41,196 nt of DNA from Zoogloeaceae bacterium (GCA_016791025.1 JAEUNX010000046.1:1-41196), one strand, 5' to 3'; counted from the stretch's first letter, positions 7,556 to 17,162 are shown. The notes: generated by a model from the letters alone, not told the origin. Made by a program: numbers and translations.

Positions 7556-8779
7556 ATGAATTGGCTGGCGGATAAGAGCTTTGTGCTTGGTGTGACCGGC
7601 GGCGTGGCCGCCTATAAGGCGGCGGATCTCACGCGCCAGCTCGTCAAGGCAGGCGCGCGCGTCCAGGTGGTGCTCAGCGAGGCCGGCGCGCGTTTTGTCT
7701 CGGCAGCCACCTTCCAGGCGCTGTCTGGCAATCCCGTCTGGACCGATCTGTGGGATGAGCGGATGGCTAACGGGATGGCCCATATCGATCTTTCCCGCGG
7801 AGCTAACGCAATCCTGATCGCCCCGGCGACGGCCGATGTCATGGCCAAGTTGGCCCAGGGCCTCGCGCCAGACCTGCTCACGACCCTCTGTCTCGCGCGG
7901 GATTGCCCCTTGCTGGTCGCCCCGGCGATGAATCGGCAAATGTGGGAGAACCCGGCCAACCTGCGCAATGTCGCCCAGCTTCGAGCGGACGGTGTCGCCA
8001 TCCTTGGTCCGGATCACGGCGAGCAGGCTTGCGGGGAAGTCGGGCTGGGCCGCATGCTGGAGCCTGAGGTGCTGCTCGAGTATCTGGAAGCTTTTTTTAC
8101 CCCCAAGGTCATGATGGGGGTGAATGTCCTGATGACCGCCGGGCCGACCTTCGAGGCGATCGACCCGGTGCGGGGCATCACAAACAGCAGCTCCGGGAAG
8201 ATGGGATATGCCCTCGCGCGAGCATGTGCCCAGGCCGGAGCGGCAGTCACTCTCGTCAGCGGCCCAGTGGCGCTGGCGCAACCCGTTGGGGTCGAGCGGG
8301 TCGCGGTACGCTCGGCCCTCGAAATGCGTGCGGCGGTGCTAGAGCGACTTGACGGCACCGATGTGTTCATTGGCGTGGCGGCGGTGGCTGATTATCGCCC
8401 GTCGAACCCGGCCGAGCACAAGATGAAAAAAAGTGGTGAGCACCTCTCACTGACGCTGGTCCCCAATCCGGACATCCTCGCGGAAGTCGCTGCGATGCCT
8501 GACGGTCCGTTTTGTGTCGGTTTTGCGGCGGAGAGCCAGAATCTTGACGAATACGCGGCTCGCAAGCGTGCCGCTAAGGGCCTTCCGATGCTGGTGGGCA
8601 ATCTGGTTCAGGATGGTCTGGGGGGCGACGAAAATCAGGTCGTCATTTACGACGATCAAGGGATACACCCCTTGCCGCGCGGACCCAAGGACCGTATTGC
8701 CAGCCAGATCGTGAGTCACCTGGCCCGCATGATGAACGAACTGACCTCGCCGGTTGCGCCATGCACCACATCGACGTAA
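7556..8779 (+). CDS. coaBC: Bifunctional phosphopantothenoylcysteine decarboxylase/phosphopantothenate-cysteine ligase
   Basis: This fused enzyme makes 4'-phosphopantetheine for coenzyme A in two steps: ligation of cysteine to phosphopantothenate by CoaB, then decarboxylation by CoaC. The CoaC half (about 1-188) binds FMN, with [10 protein letters not shown] (12-21), the catalytic histidine of HIDLS (76), PAMN (123-126) and [10 protein letters not shown] (158-167, catalytic cysteine 159). The CoaB half begins near 189 with [17 protein letters not shown] (194-210), SSSGKMG, AVADY and VGFAAES. The length of 407 residues fits the family. Its last 19 nt overlap dut, so the two are translationally coupled. 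This coaBC-dut pairing is common in proteobacteria. Confidence 0.97.
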   Translation: MNWLADKSFVLGVTGGVAAYKAADLTRQLVKAGARVQVVLSEAGARFVSAATFQALSGNPVWTDLWDERMANGMAHIDLSRGANAILIAPATADVMAKLAQGLAPDLLTTLCLARDCPLLVAPAMNRQMWENPANLRNVAQLRADGVAILGPDHGEQACGEVGLGRMLEPEVLLEYLEAFFTPKVMMGVNVLMTAGPTFEAIDPVRGITNSSSGKMGYALARACAQAGAAVTLVSGPVALAQPVGVERVAVRSALEMRAAVLERLDGTDVFIGVAAVADYRPSNPAEHKMKKSGEHLSLTLVPNPDILAEVAAMPDGPFCVGFAAESQNLDEYAARKRAAKGLPMLVGNLVQDGLGGDENQVVIYDDQGIHPLPRGPKDRIASQIVSHLARMMNELTSPVAPCTTST

Positions 8780-9210
8780 AGATCATCGACCCGCGGCTGC
8801 GTGATCATCCCCCGGCGTATGCTACTTCCGGCTCCGCGGGTCTGGATCTGCGAGCCTGTGTCGATGGGCCGGTGGTGCTTCACGCAGGGGAAACTGTTCT
8901 CGTCCCCAGCGGAATGGCCATTCATTTGGCCGACCCTTCCCTGGCGGCGATGATCCTGCCTCGCTCCGGACTCGGCCACAAGCATGGCATTGTCCTGGGC
9001 AACCTTGTGGGCCTGATCGATTCCGACTACCAAGGTCAAATCTTTGTGTCAGTCTGGAATCGAGGCCGGGATGCCTTCACCATCCAGCCGATGGAGCGGA
9101 TTGCCCAACTGGTCATCGTCCCGGTGTTGCAAGTGGGCTTCACTGTCGTCGAGGAGTTCGCGGCCAGCGATCGAGGGGCCGGCGGCTTCGGCAGCACCGG
9201 CAAGCACTGA
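8761..9210 (+). CDS. dut: Deoxyuridine 5'-triphosphate nucleotidohydrolase (dUTPase)
   Basis: dUTPase cleaves dUTP to dUMP and pyrophosphate, keeping uracil out of DNA and supplying dUMP for thymidylate. All five motifs of the trimeric family are present: SAGLDLRA (25-32), PRSGLG (67-72), GLIDSDYQG (84-92, with the catalytic aspartate), QPMERIAQL (109-117) and the C-terminal [10 protein letters not shown] (138-147). The length of 149 residues is normal. The start ATG lies inside the end of coaBC. Confidence 0.97.
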   Translation: MHHIDVKIIDPRLRDHPPAYATSGSAGLDLRACVDGPVVLHAGETVLVPSGMAIHLADPSLAAMILPRSGLGHKHGIVLGNLVGLIDSDYQGQIFVSVWNRGRDAFTIQPMERIAQLVIVPVLQVGFTVVEEFAASDRGAGGFGSTGKH

Positions 9211-9213
9211 CGC

Positions 9214-9630
9214 ATGGACATCCCGACCGGGGTCCATATCCTTCTTGAGCGGGAGGGCAAGGTGCTCCTGCAGCGGCGGGCGGGGACAGGTTTCTTTGAT
9301 GGTCTTTTCAGCCTCCCGGGCGGGCATGTCGAGGAGGGTGAGTCCCTATTGGAGACGGCCCGCCGCGAGGCGCGAGAGGAATTGGACATTGATCTAGCGC
9401 TTGGCGCGCTGACGCTGTTCGGCGCTGTGCATCGCCGCTCGGACACCCATCGGGTCGATTTCTTCGTCCGGGCCGGAGCATGGCAGGGCGAACCGCGCAT
9501 CGCCGAGCCGGGAAAATGCGACCGCCTCGTCTGGGCGGCCCCAAGCGCTTTGCCCGTCGAAACCGTCCCCTACATTCGGGCGGCGCTGGGTCAGTCCCGC
9601 GGGCCGTGGATTCTGGAATTCGGCTGGTAG
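9214..9630 (+). CDS. NUDIX hydrolase, MutT-like
   Basis: The 138-residue protein has a complete Nudix box in GGHVEEGE followed by REAREELDI (about 32-55), which binds divalent metal and hydrolyses nucleoside-diphosphate-linked substrates. QRRAGTGFFDGLFSLPGG just before the box is typical of small MutT-like enzymes. The start lies 3 nt after the dut stop, so it forms an operon with coaBC and dut. Pairing with dut suggests nucleotide-pool cleaning, but the substrate cannot be read from the sequence. Confidence 0.9.
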   Translation: MDIPTGVHILLEREGKVLLQRRAGTGFFDGLFSLPGGHVEEGESLLETARREAREELDIDLALGALTLFGAVHRRSDTHRVDFFVRAGAWQGEPRIAEPGKCDRLVWAAPSALPVETVPYIRAALGQSRGPWILEFGW

Positions 9631-9651
9631 GTCCGGGCCAGCGGAAAAGGT

Positions 9652-10929
9652 TCAGCCCAGCGTGTCGGTCCAGATGTTGTGGGCCCAGGCCGTGGCGAGT
9701 CGGCCTTCCTCTTCGCTGGCAATGGCCGAGATTCCACCCGCGCCGGGAACCGGCAGAAAGGTTCGCCGCCCCTCGTCGAAGCGATAGACCGTTGCAATGT
9801 GCCCGGCGCGCCGGGCGTCCACAAAGCTGTAGCAGGTGTTGACCAGAACCCGGGTCGGAAGGACCTTCGGATCCCCCAGTGCTTGCAGTAAAGTCGCCGC
9901 GAGCAGCTTGCCTTGCTGGTTGGCCAGGTGAGCAGATTTGGGCATCCCCGGGGCGGGGAAAACCGCGTCGCCCAGGCAGTGGATGTGCTCGAACCCGCGG
10001 ACGGCGAGTGAGGGCCAATCGACTTCCACCCAGCGCTTGTTGATCAGTGGCGCGCCGATGAGATCAACGACCCGGCCTGCCCGATGTGGCGGGATGACGT
10101 TGGCCACGTCGGCTTGCACGTTGTCGAAATCCAGGTGGAGGGTCCGGCTGGCCGCGTCAACTTGGCGCAGTTCACTGTTGGGGCGGTATTCCATTACCCC
10201 GCCGTAGAGCGTCGCGAAATGATGTTGGAAAAAGTCCCTTTTCGACTGGATTTCCGGATTCGCGTCGAGAACAAGGAGTTTGGCCCGCGACTTGTGCCGC
10301 TTGAGGAAATCGGCAATCAGGCAGGCGCGCTCGTAGGGGCCCGGCGGGCAGCGGTAGGGCGCCCGGGGGATGTGGAGCGCCACCACGCCGCCATCCGGGA
10401 GGTCTGCGATCTGATCGCGGAGGAGTGCCGTTTGTGGCCCCGCCTTCCAAGCGTGAGGGAAAGTCAGCTCCTGACCGGCCAGGCCGGGGATTTCGGAGGG
10501 AAGGAAATCGATCCCCGGCGCCAAGGCGAGCCGGTCGTAGGCCAGGGCGTCGCCGCCAGCCAGGATGATTCTGCGGCGATCTGTATCGATTCCGGCTACG
10601 TCGTCGAAGCGGATTCCAATCCCCCATGCTCGGTAAAGCCGTTGGTAGTCCAGAGTCAGGGCGCCCAGGGCGATCTGACCCCCGATGACCCGATTGGAGA
10701 GCGGGCAGGAGAGGAAGGTCGGGTTGCGTTCGACCAGGGTGACTGCCACAGCGCCGGAACTCCACAGGCGGAGATGGCGAGCCAACGTCGCCCCGGCAAA
10801 GCCGCCACCGACTACGACCACATGGCCCTGACGGCGGTCACCGGGTGTCGCACAGGCGCCCAAAGCGGCGAGCGCGCCTGTGCCCGCCATCGCTCCCATG
10901 CCGTAAAGGAACCGTCTCCGGTTCGTCAC
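9652..10929 (-). CDS. fccB: Flavocytochrome c sulfide dehydrogenase, flavoprotein subunit
   Basis: This FAD protein oxidises sulfide in the periplasm and passes electrons to a cytochrome c partner. The 425 residues align well with Allochromatium FccB. A Tat signal (NRRRFLYGMGAMAG) starts the protein, and LGAC at 23-26 could be a lipobox. The FAD fold has VVVVGGGFAGA (37-47). All three functional cysteines are kept: C75 in FLSCPLSN (equivalent to the cysteine that binds FAD covalently), and C194 in YRCPPGPYE with C366 in NTCYS (the redox disulfide). The start codon is GTG, and its GTGA overlaps the TGA stop of the cytochrome gene. An extra C203 is unusual. SoxF is an alternative name. Confidence 0.92.
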   Translation of the reverse strand: MTNRRRFLYGMGAMAGTGALAALGACATPGDRRQGHVVVVGGGFAGATLARHLRLWSSGAVAVTLVERNPTFLSCPLSNRVIGGQIALGALTLDYQRLYRAWGIGIRFDDVAGIDTDRRRIILAGGDALAYDRLALAPGIDFLPSEIPGLAGQELTFPHAWKAGPQTALLRDQIADLPDGGVVALHIPRAPYRCPPGPYERACLIADFLKRHKSRAKLLVLDANPEIQSKRDFFQHHFATLYGGVMEYRPNSELRQVDAASRTLHLDFDNVQADVANVIPPHRAGRVVDLIGAPLINKRWVEVDWPSLAVRGFEHIHCLGDAVFPAPGMPKSAHLANQQGKLLAATLLQALGDPKVLPTRVLVNTCYSFVDARRAGHIATVYRFDEGRRTFLPVPGAGGISAIASEEEGRLATAWAHNIWTDTLG

Positions 10930-11252
10930 GGCAGCGGCGCCTCCGCCTCCTGGGCGGCAAACCAGGTCAAGGCCGCGTCGATCTCCTCCGGGCTGTAGCC
11001 CCGCAGCAAGGCGGGCATCAGGCTATCCTTGGCTCGACCTTCGGTCATTTCCATCACCGCCGCGACCAATCGCGCCTTGGGGACACCGGCCAGGGCCGGG
11101 ATGCCGCCCGAACTCCGACCGGCGGGACCATGGCAGGTGGTGCAGGTGGCGGCCAGGGTCGGTGCAAAGATCGAATCGGCCCCGGCCGAGCTTGCGCCGA
11201 GGGCCCATGTAAGGCACCAAGCGACGCCCAGGGGCCTCCATAACCCAATCAT
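10926..11252 (-). CDS. Monohaem cytochrome c, probable partner of the sulfide dehydrogenase
   Basis: The 108-residue protein has a Sec signal peptide (cleavage near residue 25, after SSAGA) and one haem site, CTTCH at 37-41. M79 in SLMPALL is the likely sixth ligand. This is a small class I cytochrome c553-like fold, in contrast to the dihaem FccA of purple sulfur bacteria. It overlaps aceK upstream (ATGA) and fccB downstream (GTGA), each by 4 nt. The position before fccB marks it as the electron acceptor of that flavoprotein. Confidence 0.9.
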   Translation of the reverse strand: MIGLWRPLGVAWCLTWALGASSAGADSIFAPTLAATCTTCHGPAGRSSGGIPALAGVPKARLVAAVMEMTEGRAKDSLMPALLRGYSPEEIDAALTWFAAQEAEAPLP

Positions 11253-13039
11253 CGCGGGCCGACTCCGTGGCCCGAGTCGCGCCTCCGGTCATCGGGGTAG
11301 CGCTGACAAAAGCGCAGCGCCTGGGGGTAAGGGTAGAAATCTTCCACGTGACCGGTGCGCAGTCGGTCCTGGGCGCCCTGCCAGAACCGGGGGTCCAGCA
11401 AGTCCCGGTGATGCTTGAGGAATGCCTTGCGGATTCGCGGTTGGCCGAGCAGGAAGGTGGCGAATTCTTCGGGGAAGACATCCATCGGGCCGGCCGAATA
11501 CCAGGGTTCGGCGGCCATTTCCATTTCCGGATAGGGGGGCGGCGGGATCCGGCGGAAGTGGCAGTCGGTCATGAATTCGATCTCGTCGTAGTCATAGAAC
11601 ACCACTCTCCCATACCGGGTCACGCCGAAGTTCTTCCACAGCATGTCACCGGGGAAAATGTTGGCGCTGGCCAGCTCCCGGATCGCATTGCCATACTCCT
11701 CGACCACTTGGTCGATCTGGTCATCGGTGGCGTGTTCCAGGACCATGTTGAGCGGGGTCATGCGCCGTTCGATATACAGGTGCTTGATGACGACCGCGTC
11801 GCCTTCGACGTCGAAGGCGCTAGCCGCCAAATCCTGCAACTCGCTCAGCAGGTCCGGATGAAATCGCGATAGGGGCAGAGCGACATCGGAAAATTCCAGG
11901 GTGTCGGCCATGCGCCCGACCCGATCCACCTGCTTCACCATCAGATATTTGCGCTTTACGGTCGCTCGGTCCATGTTTTTGGAGGCGCCGAAAATGTCTT
12001 TGATGATCTTGAAGACGTAGGGGTAGGAAGGGAGGGTGAAGACCAGCATGACCAAGCCGCGAATCCCCGGCGCGATGATGAAACGGTCGTTGGAGTGACG
12101 AAGGTGGGCGATGAGATCGCGAAAGAACATCGTCTTGCCCTGCTTGCCCAACCCAAGCATGGTGTAAAGCTCCTGGCGGGGCTTGTTGGGCATGATGGAG
12201 CGCAGGAACTGGACGTAGCCCGACGGGACTTCCATATCCACCATGAAATAAGCGCGAGAGAGGGAAAACAGCAGCGAAATCCGCCAGGCGTCGAGGAGGA
12301 TCGTATCGACTAGAAGCTTGCCGTTGGTGGCATGGCGAACGGCTACGGCGAAGGGGTAATCCTGGTAGCCATTGACCACCTTGCCGATGATGTAGGCCGT
12401 TTTGTTGCGGTAGAAGGCGGAGTAGAGGACCTGGATCTGGCAGTTGACCTCCATGGACGGCCACCGCCCGCCGAGGAATTCCCGGGCAGCGCGGAGAACT
12501 CGGTCCACATCCCGGTCGAGATCGTCGAACGGTCGCTGCCAGTCGAAATCCTCGATCACCCGGCGCACCGCCCGTCGTAGGCCTCCGTCCTCGGGGTAAT
12601 AGCTGGAATAGACGGGCGGGAACGAGTCAATGAATTCGGTGGAAATCGCCGGCCGGGCAAAGATGTAATCGTTGTTGAAATAGGTCCGGTGGAGGATTTT
12701 GCAGCACACCGAATTGAAGAAGGTCTCCGCCAATTCGGGTTGCTTGTGGTTGAGGAGCAAGCCGATGTAGTGGAGCTTCGCTTGTTGCCAGGTGGCGTCC
12801 TGGACCGAGGCGGCGGCGCATTCCTGGTGGAGGCGAGCGACCGTCTCGGCGACCCGGTCGTCGTAGAACTGCACCCGGTCTCGTACCGAATTCAGTTGCG
12901 CCTGCCAATCCGCCGCCTCGAAATCCTCTTTGGCGTGCCGGGTGGTCTCGCGAAAGATCCGGTAGTGGCGGTTGAAACCTTCGATGAGGATTTGCGCCAT
13001 GGTCATGGCCGTGGCGTGCTGTCTGAACTGGGCCTCCAT
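11249..13039 (-). CDS. aceK: Isocitrate dehydrogenase kinase/phosphatase
   Basis: AceK phosphorylates and dephosphorylates the dimeric NADP-isocitrate dehydrogenase, diverting isocitrate into the glyoxylate bypass. The 596-residue product (E. coli 578) shows APGIRGLVMLVFTLP, RVGRMADTLEF, HLYIERRMTPLN, NIFPGDMLWKNFGVT and VVFYDYDEIEF. D465 in FPGDML and about D483 in YDYDE correspond to the E. coli catalytic aspartates 457 and 475. The frame is open to 13429, but the ATG at 13039 has a GGAGG 8 nt upstream and matches the family start (MEAQFRQHATAMTMAQIL). The gene is not next to aceA as in enterobacteria. It leads an operon with a cytochrome and fccB. Confidence 0.96.
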   Translation of the reverse strand: MEAQFRQHATAMTMAQILIEGFNRHYRIFRETTRHAKEDFEAADWQAQLNSVRDRVQFYDDRVAETVARLHQECAAASVQDATWQQAKLHYIGLLLNHKQPELAETFFNSVCCKILHRTYFNNDYIFARPAISTEFIDSFPPVYSSYYPEDGGLRRAVRRVIEDFDWQRPFDDLDRDVDRVLRAAREFLGGRWPSMEVNCQIQVLYSAFYRNKTAYIIGKVVNGYQDYPFAVAVRHATNGKLLVDTILLDAWRISLLFSLSRAYFMVDMEVPSGYVQFLRSIMPNKPRQELYTMLGLGKQGKTMFFRDLIAHLRHSNDRFIIAPGIRGLVMLVFTLPSYPYVFKIIKDIFGASKNMDRATVKRKYLMVKQVDRVGRMADTLEFSDVALPLSRFHPDLLSELQDLAASAFDVEGDAVVIKHLYIERRMTPLNMVLEHATDDQIDQVVEEYGNAIRELASANIFPGDMLWKNFGVTRYGRVVFYDYDEIEFMTDCHFRRIPPPPYPEMEMAAEPWYSAGPMDVFPEEFATFLLGQPRIRKAFLKHHRDLLDPRFWQGAQDRLRTGHVEDFYPYPQALRFCQRYPDDRRRDSGHGVGPR

Positions 13040-13406
13040 GGTTCCGACCTCCAGCGGGGGCGAGTAGCGGATGCGACTGCGATGCACCGTGGCTAAAGTG
13101 GGAGCCATGCTAGCACCGCCAGGGGGTGGGGCCCAATGCTGCGCCGACCGACGCCGCGGCACCGGGTTGGCAAGGATCTTCGCTTTTGACTGCTTCCAAG
13201 TCGTTATAATCAGCGACTTCGCGTCAAGCTTGGCGGCGCCGGACGACGGCCCGATCGACCCTTGCGCGGGACAGGGGGGATTGCCGGCCCGCGCGCTGGC
13301 ATACCGCGTTTGACAGGAGGCGGGCGAACCCCGGCCGCTCCCATGGCCAGGGTGGCAGTTCGCGCAGCTTGCCGGCGATAAGACAACTTTACGAGGGAGA
13401 GAACGT
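13040..13406. other. Divergent regulatory region between aceK and icd2
   Basis: These 367 bp separate two divergent isocitrate-node transcripts. A perfect TATAAT lies at 13205-13210 in the centre of an interrupted inverted repeat (13186-13227). No well-spaced -35 box accompanies it in either direction. The icd2 ribosome site GGGAGAG is at 13395-13401. I see no protein gene. Confidence 0.6.
13186..13227. promoter_or_regulatory. Two-armed inverted repeat around a TATAAT box
   Basis: TTGAC (13186-13190) and AAGTCG (13198-13203) are mirrored by CGACTT (13214-13219) and GTCAA (13223-13227), with TATAAT in the centre. Read either way, TTGAC-N and TATAA-N are 13 nt apart, too close for sigma-70. 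It may be an operator over the icd2 or aceK promoter, or a transcript hairpin. Confidence 0.4.
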
Positions 13407-15641
13407 ATGAGTAGCGAACCGACCATCATTTACACCCTGACCGACGAGGCGCCCCTGCTGGCGACCTGCGCCTTCCTGCCGATCATCCGGACCTTCACCG
13501 AGCCGGCTGGCATCAAGGTCGAGAAGGCGGACATTTCCGTTTCCGCGCGGGTCATAGCGGAATTCCCCGAATGTCTGACCGAAGAGCAACGGCTGCCGGA
13601 CACCCTCGCGGAACTGGGCAAGAAAACCCTCCAGCCGGACGCCAACATCATCAAGTTGCCCAATATCAGCGCGTCGGTCGCTCAGCTCAAGGCCTGCATC
13701 AAGGAACTGCAGGAAAAAGGCTACAACATTCCCAATTACCCCGAAGTAGCCGCTACCGACGAAGACAATGCGCTCAGGGCCCGCTATGGCAAGTGCCTGG
13801 GTTCCTCGGTGAACCCGGTCCTGCGGGAAGGTAACTCCGACCGTCGTGCCCCGGCCGCCGTGAAGAACTACGCCAAGAAGCATCCCCACTCGATGGGCGA
13901 ATGGAAGCAGTGGTCCCAAACCCACGTTTCCCACATGCAGCAGGGCGACTTCTACCACGGTGAGAAGTCGCTGACTCTCGACAAGGCCCGGGACGTGCGC
14001 ATGGAGCTGATCGCCAAGGGGGGCAAGATCACCGTTCTCAAGCCGAAGGTCTCGTTAAAGGACGGCGAGATCATCGATTCGATGTTCATGAGCAAAAAGG
14101 CGCTGTGCGCCTTCTACGAAAAAGAACTGGAAGACTGCCGTCAGTCCGGGATCCTCTTCTCCCTGCACGTCAAGGCCACGATGATGAAGGTGTCGCACCC
14201 CATCGTGTTCGGCCACTGCGTCAAGATCTACTACCGCGAAGCCTTCGAAAAGCACGGCAAGCTGTTTGACGAGTTGGGCATCAACGTCAACAACGGCATG
14301 GTGGATCTGTACGAAAAGATCAAGACTCTGCCGGAGTCGCAGCGGGACGAGATAATTCGTGACCTCCATGCCTGCCAGGAGCATCGCCCGCGCCTGGCGA
14401 TGGTCGATTCGGCCAAGGGCATTACCAATTTCCACTCGCCCAATGACGTGATCGTGGACGCCTCCATGCCGGCCATGATTCGCGCCGGTGGCAAGATGTG
14501 GGGTGCCGACGGCAAGCAGTACGACAGCAAGTGCGTCATGCCGGAATCCACCTTTGCCCGCATTTACCAGGAGATGATCAACTTCTGTAAGTGGCATGGG
14601 AACTTCGATCCCCGCACCATGGGTACCGTCCCCAACGTGGGCCTGATGGCCCAGAAGGCCGAGGAATACGGCTCCCACGACAAGACCTTCGAAATCGCGG
14701 AAGACGGCATTGCCAATATTGTCGATATCAATACCGGCGAAGTGCTGTTGACCCAGAACGTGGAAGCGGGCGACATCTGGCGCATGTGCCAGGTCAAGGA
14801 TGCGCCGATCCGCGACTGGGTGAAGCTCGCCGTAACCCGTGCCCGCAACTCGGGCATGCCTGCGATCTTCTGGCTGGATCCCTATCGTCCCCATGAGAAC
14901 GAGCTGATCAAGAAGGTAAGCAAGTATCTGGAGGATCACGACACCACCGGGCTGGACATCCAGATCATGTCCCAGGTCCGGGCCATGCGTTATACCCTGG
15001 AGCGGGTGGTTCGCGGCCTCGATACCATTTCGGTGACTGGCAACATCCTGCGTGATTACCTGACCGACCTTTTCCCGATCATGGAGCTCGGGACGTCGGC
15101 CAAGATGCTTTCCATCGTCCCCCTCATGGCCGGCGGTGGCATGTACGAAACTGGGGCCGGCGGCTCCGCTCCCAAGCACGTGCAGCAACTGACCCAGGAA
15201 AACCACCTGCGCTGGGATTCCCTCGGGGAATTCCTTGCCCTGGCGGTTTCCATGGAGGACCTGGGGATCAAGACTGGTAACAGCAAAGCAAAGCTGCTTG
15301 CCAAGACCCTGGATGCGGCCACCGGAAAATTGCTCGACAACAACAAGTCGCCTTCGCCCAAGACCGGCGAGCTCGACAATCGGGGTAGCCAGTTCTATCT
15401 GGCCATGTACTGGGCCCAGGAGCTGGCGGCTCAGAGCGAGGACGTGGCCTTGGCCGCCCACTTCGCCCCGCTGGCCAAGAGCCTGACTGAAAGCGAAGCC
15501 CAGATCGTGGCCGAACTGAAGACGGTTCAGGGCAAGCCGGTCGATATCGGCGGGTATTACAAGGCCGATCCCGAAAAGTGCAAATCGGTGATGCGCCCAA
15601 GTGCAACGTTGAATGCTGCCCTCACGGCCGCTCGGCGCTGA
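13407..15641 (+). CDS. icd2: NADP-dependent isocitrate dehydrogenase, monomeric type
   Basis: This enzyme oxidises isocitrate to 2-oxoglutarate with NADP. The 744-residue length and the opening [20 protein letters not shown] place it in the monomeric family (about 740 residues), unrelated in size and domain layout to the dimeric enzyme. Conserved blocks include [39 protein letters not shown] and [23 protein letters not shown] ribosome site precedes the ATG. It is monocistronic, with a terminator at 15687-15713. A second, dimeric enzyme follows at once. AceK is not known to act on the monomeric type. Confidence 0.97.
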   Translation: MSSEPTIIYTLTDEAPLLATCAFLPIIRTFTEPAGIKVEKADISVSARVIAEFPECLTEEQRLPDTLAELGKKTLQPDANIIKLPNISASVAQLKACIKELQEKGYNIPNYPEVAATDEDNALRARYGKCLGSSVNPVLREGNSDRRAPAAVKNYAKKHPHSMGEWKQWSQTHVSHMQQGDFYHGEKSLTLDKARDVRMELIAKGGKITVLKPKVSLKDGEIIDSMFMSKKALCAFYEKELEDCRQSGILFSLHVKATMMKVSHPIVFGHCVKIYYREAFEKHGKLFDELGINVNNGMVDLYEKIKTLPESQRDEIIRDLHACQEHRPRLAMVDSAKGITNFHSPNDVIVDASMPAMIRAGGKMWGADGKQYDSKCVMPESTFARIYQEMINFCKWHGNFDPRTMGTVPNVGLMAQKAEEYGSHDKTFEIAEDGIANIVDINTGEVLLTQNVEAGDIWRMCQVKDAPIRDWVKLAVTRARNSGMPAIFWLDPYRPHENELIKKVSKYLEDHDTTGLDIQIMSQVRAMRYTLERVVRGLDTISVTGNILRDYLTDLFPIMELGTSAKMLSIVPLMAGGGMYETGAGGSAPKHVQQLTQENHLRWDSLGEFLALAVSMEDLGIKTGNSKAKLLAKTLDAATGKLLDNNKSPSPKTGELDNRGSQFYLAMYWAQELAAQSEDVALAAHFAPLAKSLTESEAQIVAELKTVQGKPVDIGGYYKADPEKCKSVMRPSATLNAALTAARR

Positions 15642-15686
15642 AACACTGACTGTTTGTCGCGGCCCTTGCGGCCGCAGACACGAAGC

Positions 15687-15713
15687 AAAGCCAGGGGTGA
15701 CCCTGGCTTTTTT
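15687..15713 (+). terminator. Rho-independent terminator of icd2
   Basis: A 10-bp stem AAAGCCAGGG/CCCTGGCTTT with a GTGA loop runs into a T tract about 45 nt past the icd2 stop. It separates the two isocitrate dehydrogenase transcripts. Confidence 0.92.
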
Positions 15714-15753
15714 CTTGGTCTCCATCGGGAACTCGACGGGGTTCGGCCAGGCC

Positions 15754-15781
15754 TTGGGGGACGCGCAAAATGGGCCATAAT
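15754..15781 (+). promoter_or_regulatory. Candidate promoter of the dimeric icd gene
   Basis: TTGGGG (15754-15759), a 16-nt spacer and CATAAT (15776-15781) lie between the icd2 terminator and icd. The -10 box matches at 5 of 6 positions and the -35 at 3 of 6. The leader would be about 87 nt. Confidence 0.4.
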
Positions 15782-15874
15782 GATTCCAGGGCTGCCCTTG
15801 CGGGAGCGGTGTCGCGAACGCATCTGCCGGGCAAGTCCGTCTCTTATCCAGGTGTCTTCGACGAGGGAACAGCC

Positions 15875-17119
15875 ATGAGCAAATCGCATATCAAGGTGCC
15901 GGCCGAGGGGCAGAAGATCGTCCCAGGGCAGCCGGTTCCCAACCATCCGATAATTCCCTATATCGAGGGGGACGGTATCGGCGTCGACATCACGCCAGTG
16001 ATGATCAAAGTCATCGACGCGGCGGTGGCCAAGGCTTACGCCGGGGTGAGGAAGATCCACTGGATGGAAGTCTATGCCGGCGAAAAGTCGACCCAGATCT
16101 ACGGGCCGGACGAGTGGCTTCCGAAGGAAACCTTCGACGCGCTGAAAGAATATTCCGTTTCCATCAAGGGGCCAATGACCACCCCGGTTGGGGGCGGCAT
16201 CCGGTCTTTGAATGTGGCCCTTCGGCAAGAGCTGGATCTCTACCAGTGCGTGCGCCCGGTGCAATATTTCCGCGGGGTTCCGTCCCCCCTGAAGCAGCCC
16301 GAATTGGTGAACATGGTGATCTTCCGCGAGAACACGGAAGACATCTATGCCGGCATCGAATGGGCCGCTCTCTCGGACGGGGCCAAGAAGGTCATTGCCT
16401 TCCTGCGGGAAGAGATGGGGGTGAAGAAGATCCGCTTTCCGGAAACTTCCGGTATCGGAATCAAGCCGGTGTCCATCGAGGGCACGACCCGTCTGGTTCG
16501 GGCGGCTATCCGGTATGCCGTGGCCAATGACCGAAAGAGTGTCACCCTGGTGCACAAGGGGAACATCATGAAGTTCACAGAGGGCCTGTTCCGCGATACC
16601 GGATACAAGGTTGCCCAGGAGGAGTTCGGCGCCGAGCCCATTGACGGTGGGCCGTGGTGTAAGTTCAAGAACCCCGCCTCCGGGCGCGAAATCGTCGTCA
16701 AGGATGCCATCGCTGATGCCTTTCTCCAGCAGATCCTCCTGCGACCTGCCGAGTACGATGTGATCGCTACACTGAATCTCAATGGCGATTACATCTCTGA
16801 CGCTCTTGCTGCCCAGGTTGGCGGCATTGGCATTGCGCCCGGCGCCAACATTTCCGACCAGTACGCCTGCTTCGAAGCCACCCATGGCACGGCACCGAAA
16901 TATGCCGGGCTGGACAAGGTGAACCCCGGCTCCCTGATCCTATCCGCGGAAATGATGCTTCGCTATCTGGGTTGGACGGAGGCGGCGGATCTGGTGATTC
17001 GCGGGATGGAGGCGGCCATCGCCGACCAGGTGGTGACTTATGATTTTGCTCGCCTCATGGAAGGCGCCACCGAGGTGAGTTGTTCGGCCTTCGGGGATGC
17101 AATGATCGCAAGGATGTAA
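15875..17119 (+). CDS. icd: NADP-dependent isocitrate dehydrogenase, dimeric type
   Basis: This is the homodimeric TCA-cycle enzyme related to E. coli Icd (414 against 416 residues). [15 protein letters not shown] (27-41), the substrate segment [13 protein letters not shown] (106-118), [13 protein letters not shown] and the cofactor-region [10 protein letters not shown] are intact. S111 in IRSLN is the equivalent of E. coli Ser113, the residue AceK phosphorylates, so control by the nearby aceK product is expected. The frame is open to 15770, but the ATG at 15875, preceded by GGGA, gives the family N-terminus [13 protein letters not shown]. The gene converges on pilL with a GC-rich hairpin between. 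Confidence 0.97.
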   Translation: MSKSHIKVPAEGQKIVPGQPVPNHPIIPYIEGDGIGVDITPVMIKVIDAAVAKAYAGVRKIHWMEVYAGEKSTQIYGPDEWLPKETFDALKEYSVSIKGPMTTPVGGGIRSLNVALRQELDLYQCVRPVQYFRGVPSPLKQPELVNMVIFRENTEDIYAGIEWAALSDGAKKVIAFLREEMGVKKIRFPETSGIGIKPVSIEGTTRLVRAAIRYAVANDRKSVTLVHKGNIMKFTEGLFRDTGYKVAQEEFGAEPIDGGPWCKFKNPASGREIVVKDAIADAFLQQILLRPAEYDVIATLNLNGDYISDALAAQVGGIGIAPGANISDQYACFEATHGTAPKYAGLDKVNPGSLILSAEMMLRYLGWTEAADLVIRGMEAAIADQVVTYDFARLMEGATEVSCSAFGDAMIARM

Positions 17120-17123
17120 TCAG

Positions 17124-17162
17124 CGCGGGGTGGGCGGTGTCGGTCTTGCCGCCCGCCCCGCG
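17124..17162. terminator. GC-rich hairpin between convergent icd and pilL
   Basis: A 14-position stem with one mismatch (17124-17137 with 17149-17162) and an 11-nt loop fills the 47-nt gap. It lacks a good T run on either side, so it may only slow polymerase or protect 3' ends. Confidence 0.45.

Noticed and set aside
10084..10998. Plus-strand frame of 304 codons opposite fccB
   Set aside because: It is antisense to a gene with intact FAD, cysteine and Tat motifs and has no recognisable domain.
13040..13429. N-terminal extension of aceK containing a CxxCH-like CANCH motif
   Set aside because: The extension overlaps the start of icd2, has no signal peptide, and the true AceK start with GGAGG lies at 13039. 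The haem-like motif is chance.
14055..15725. Minus-strand frame of 556 codons opposite icd2
   Set aside because: It is antisense to a clear monomeric isocitrate dehydrogenase and has a histidine/glycine-rich translation typical of shadow frames.
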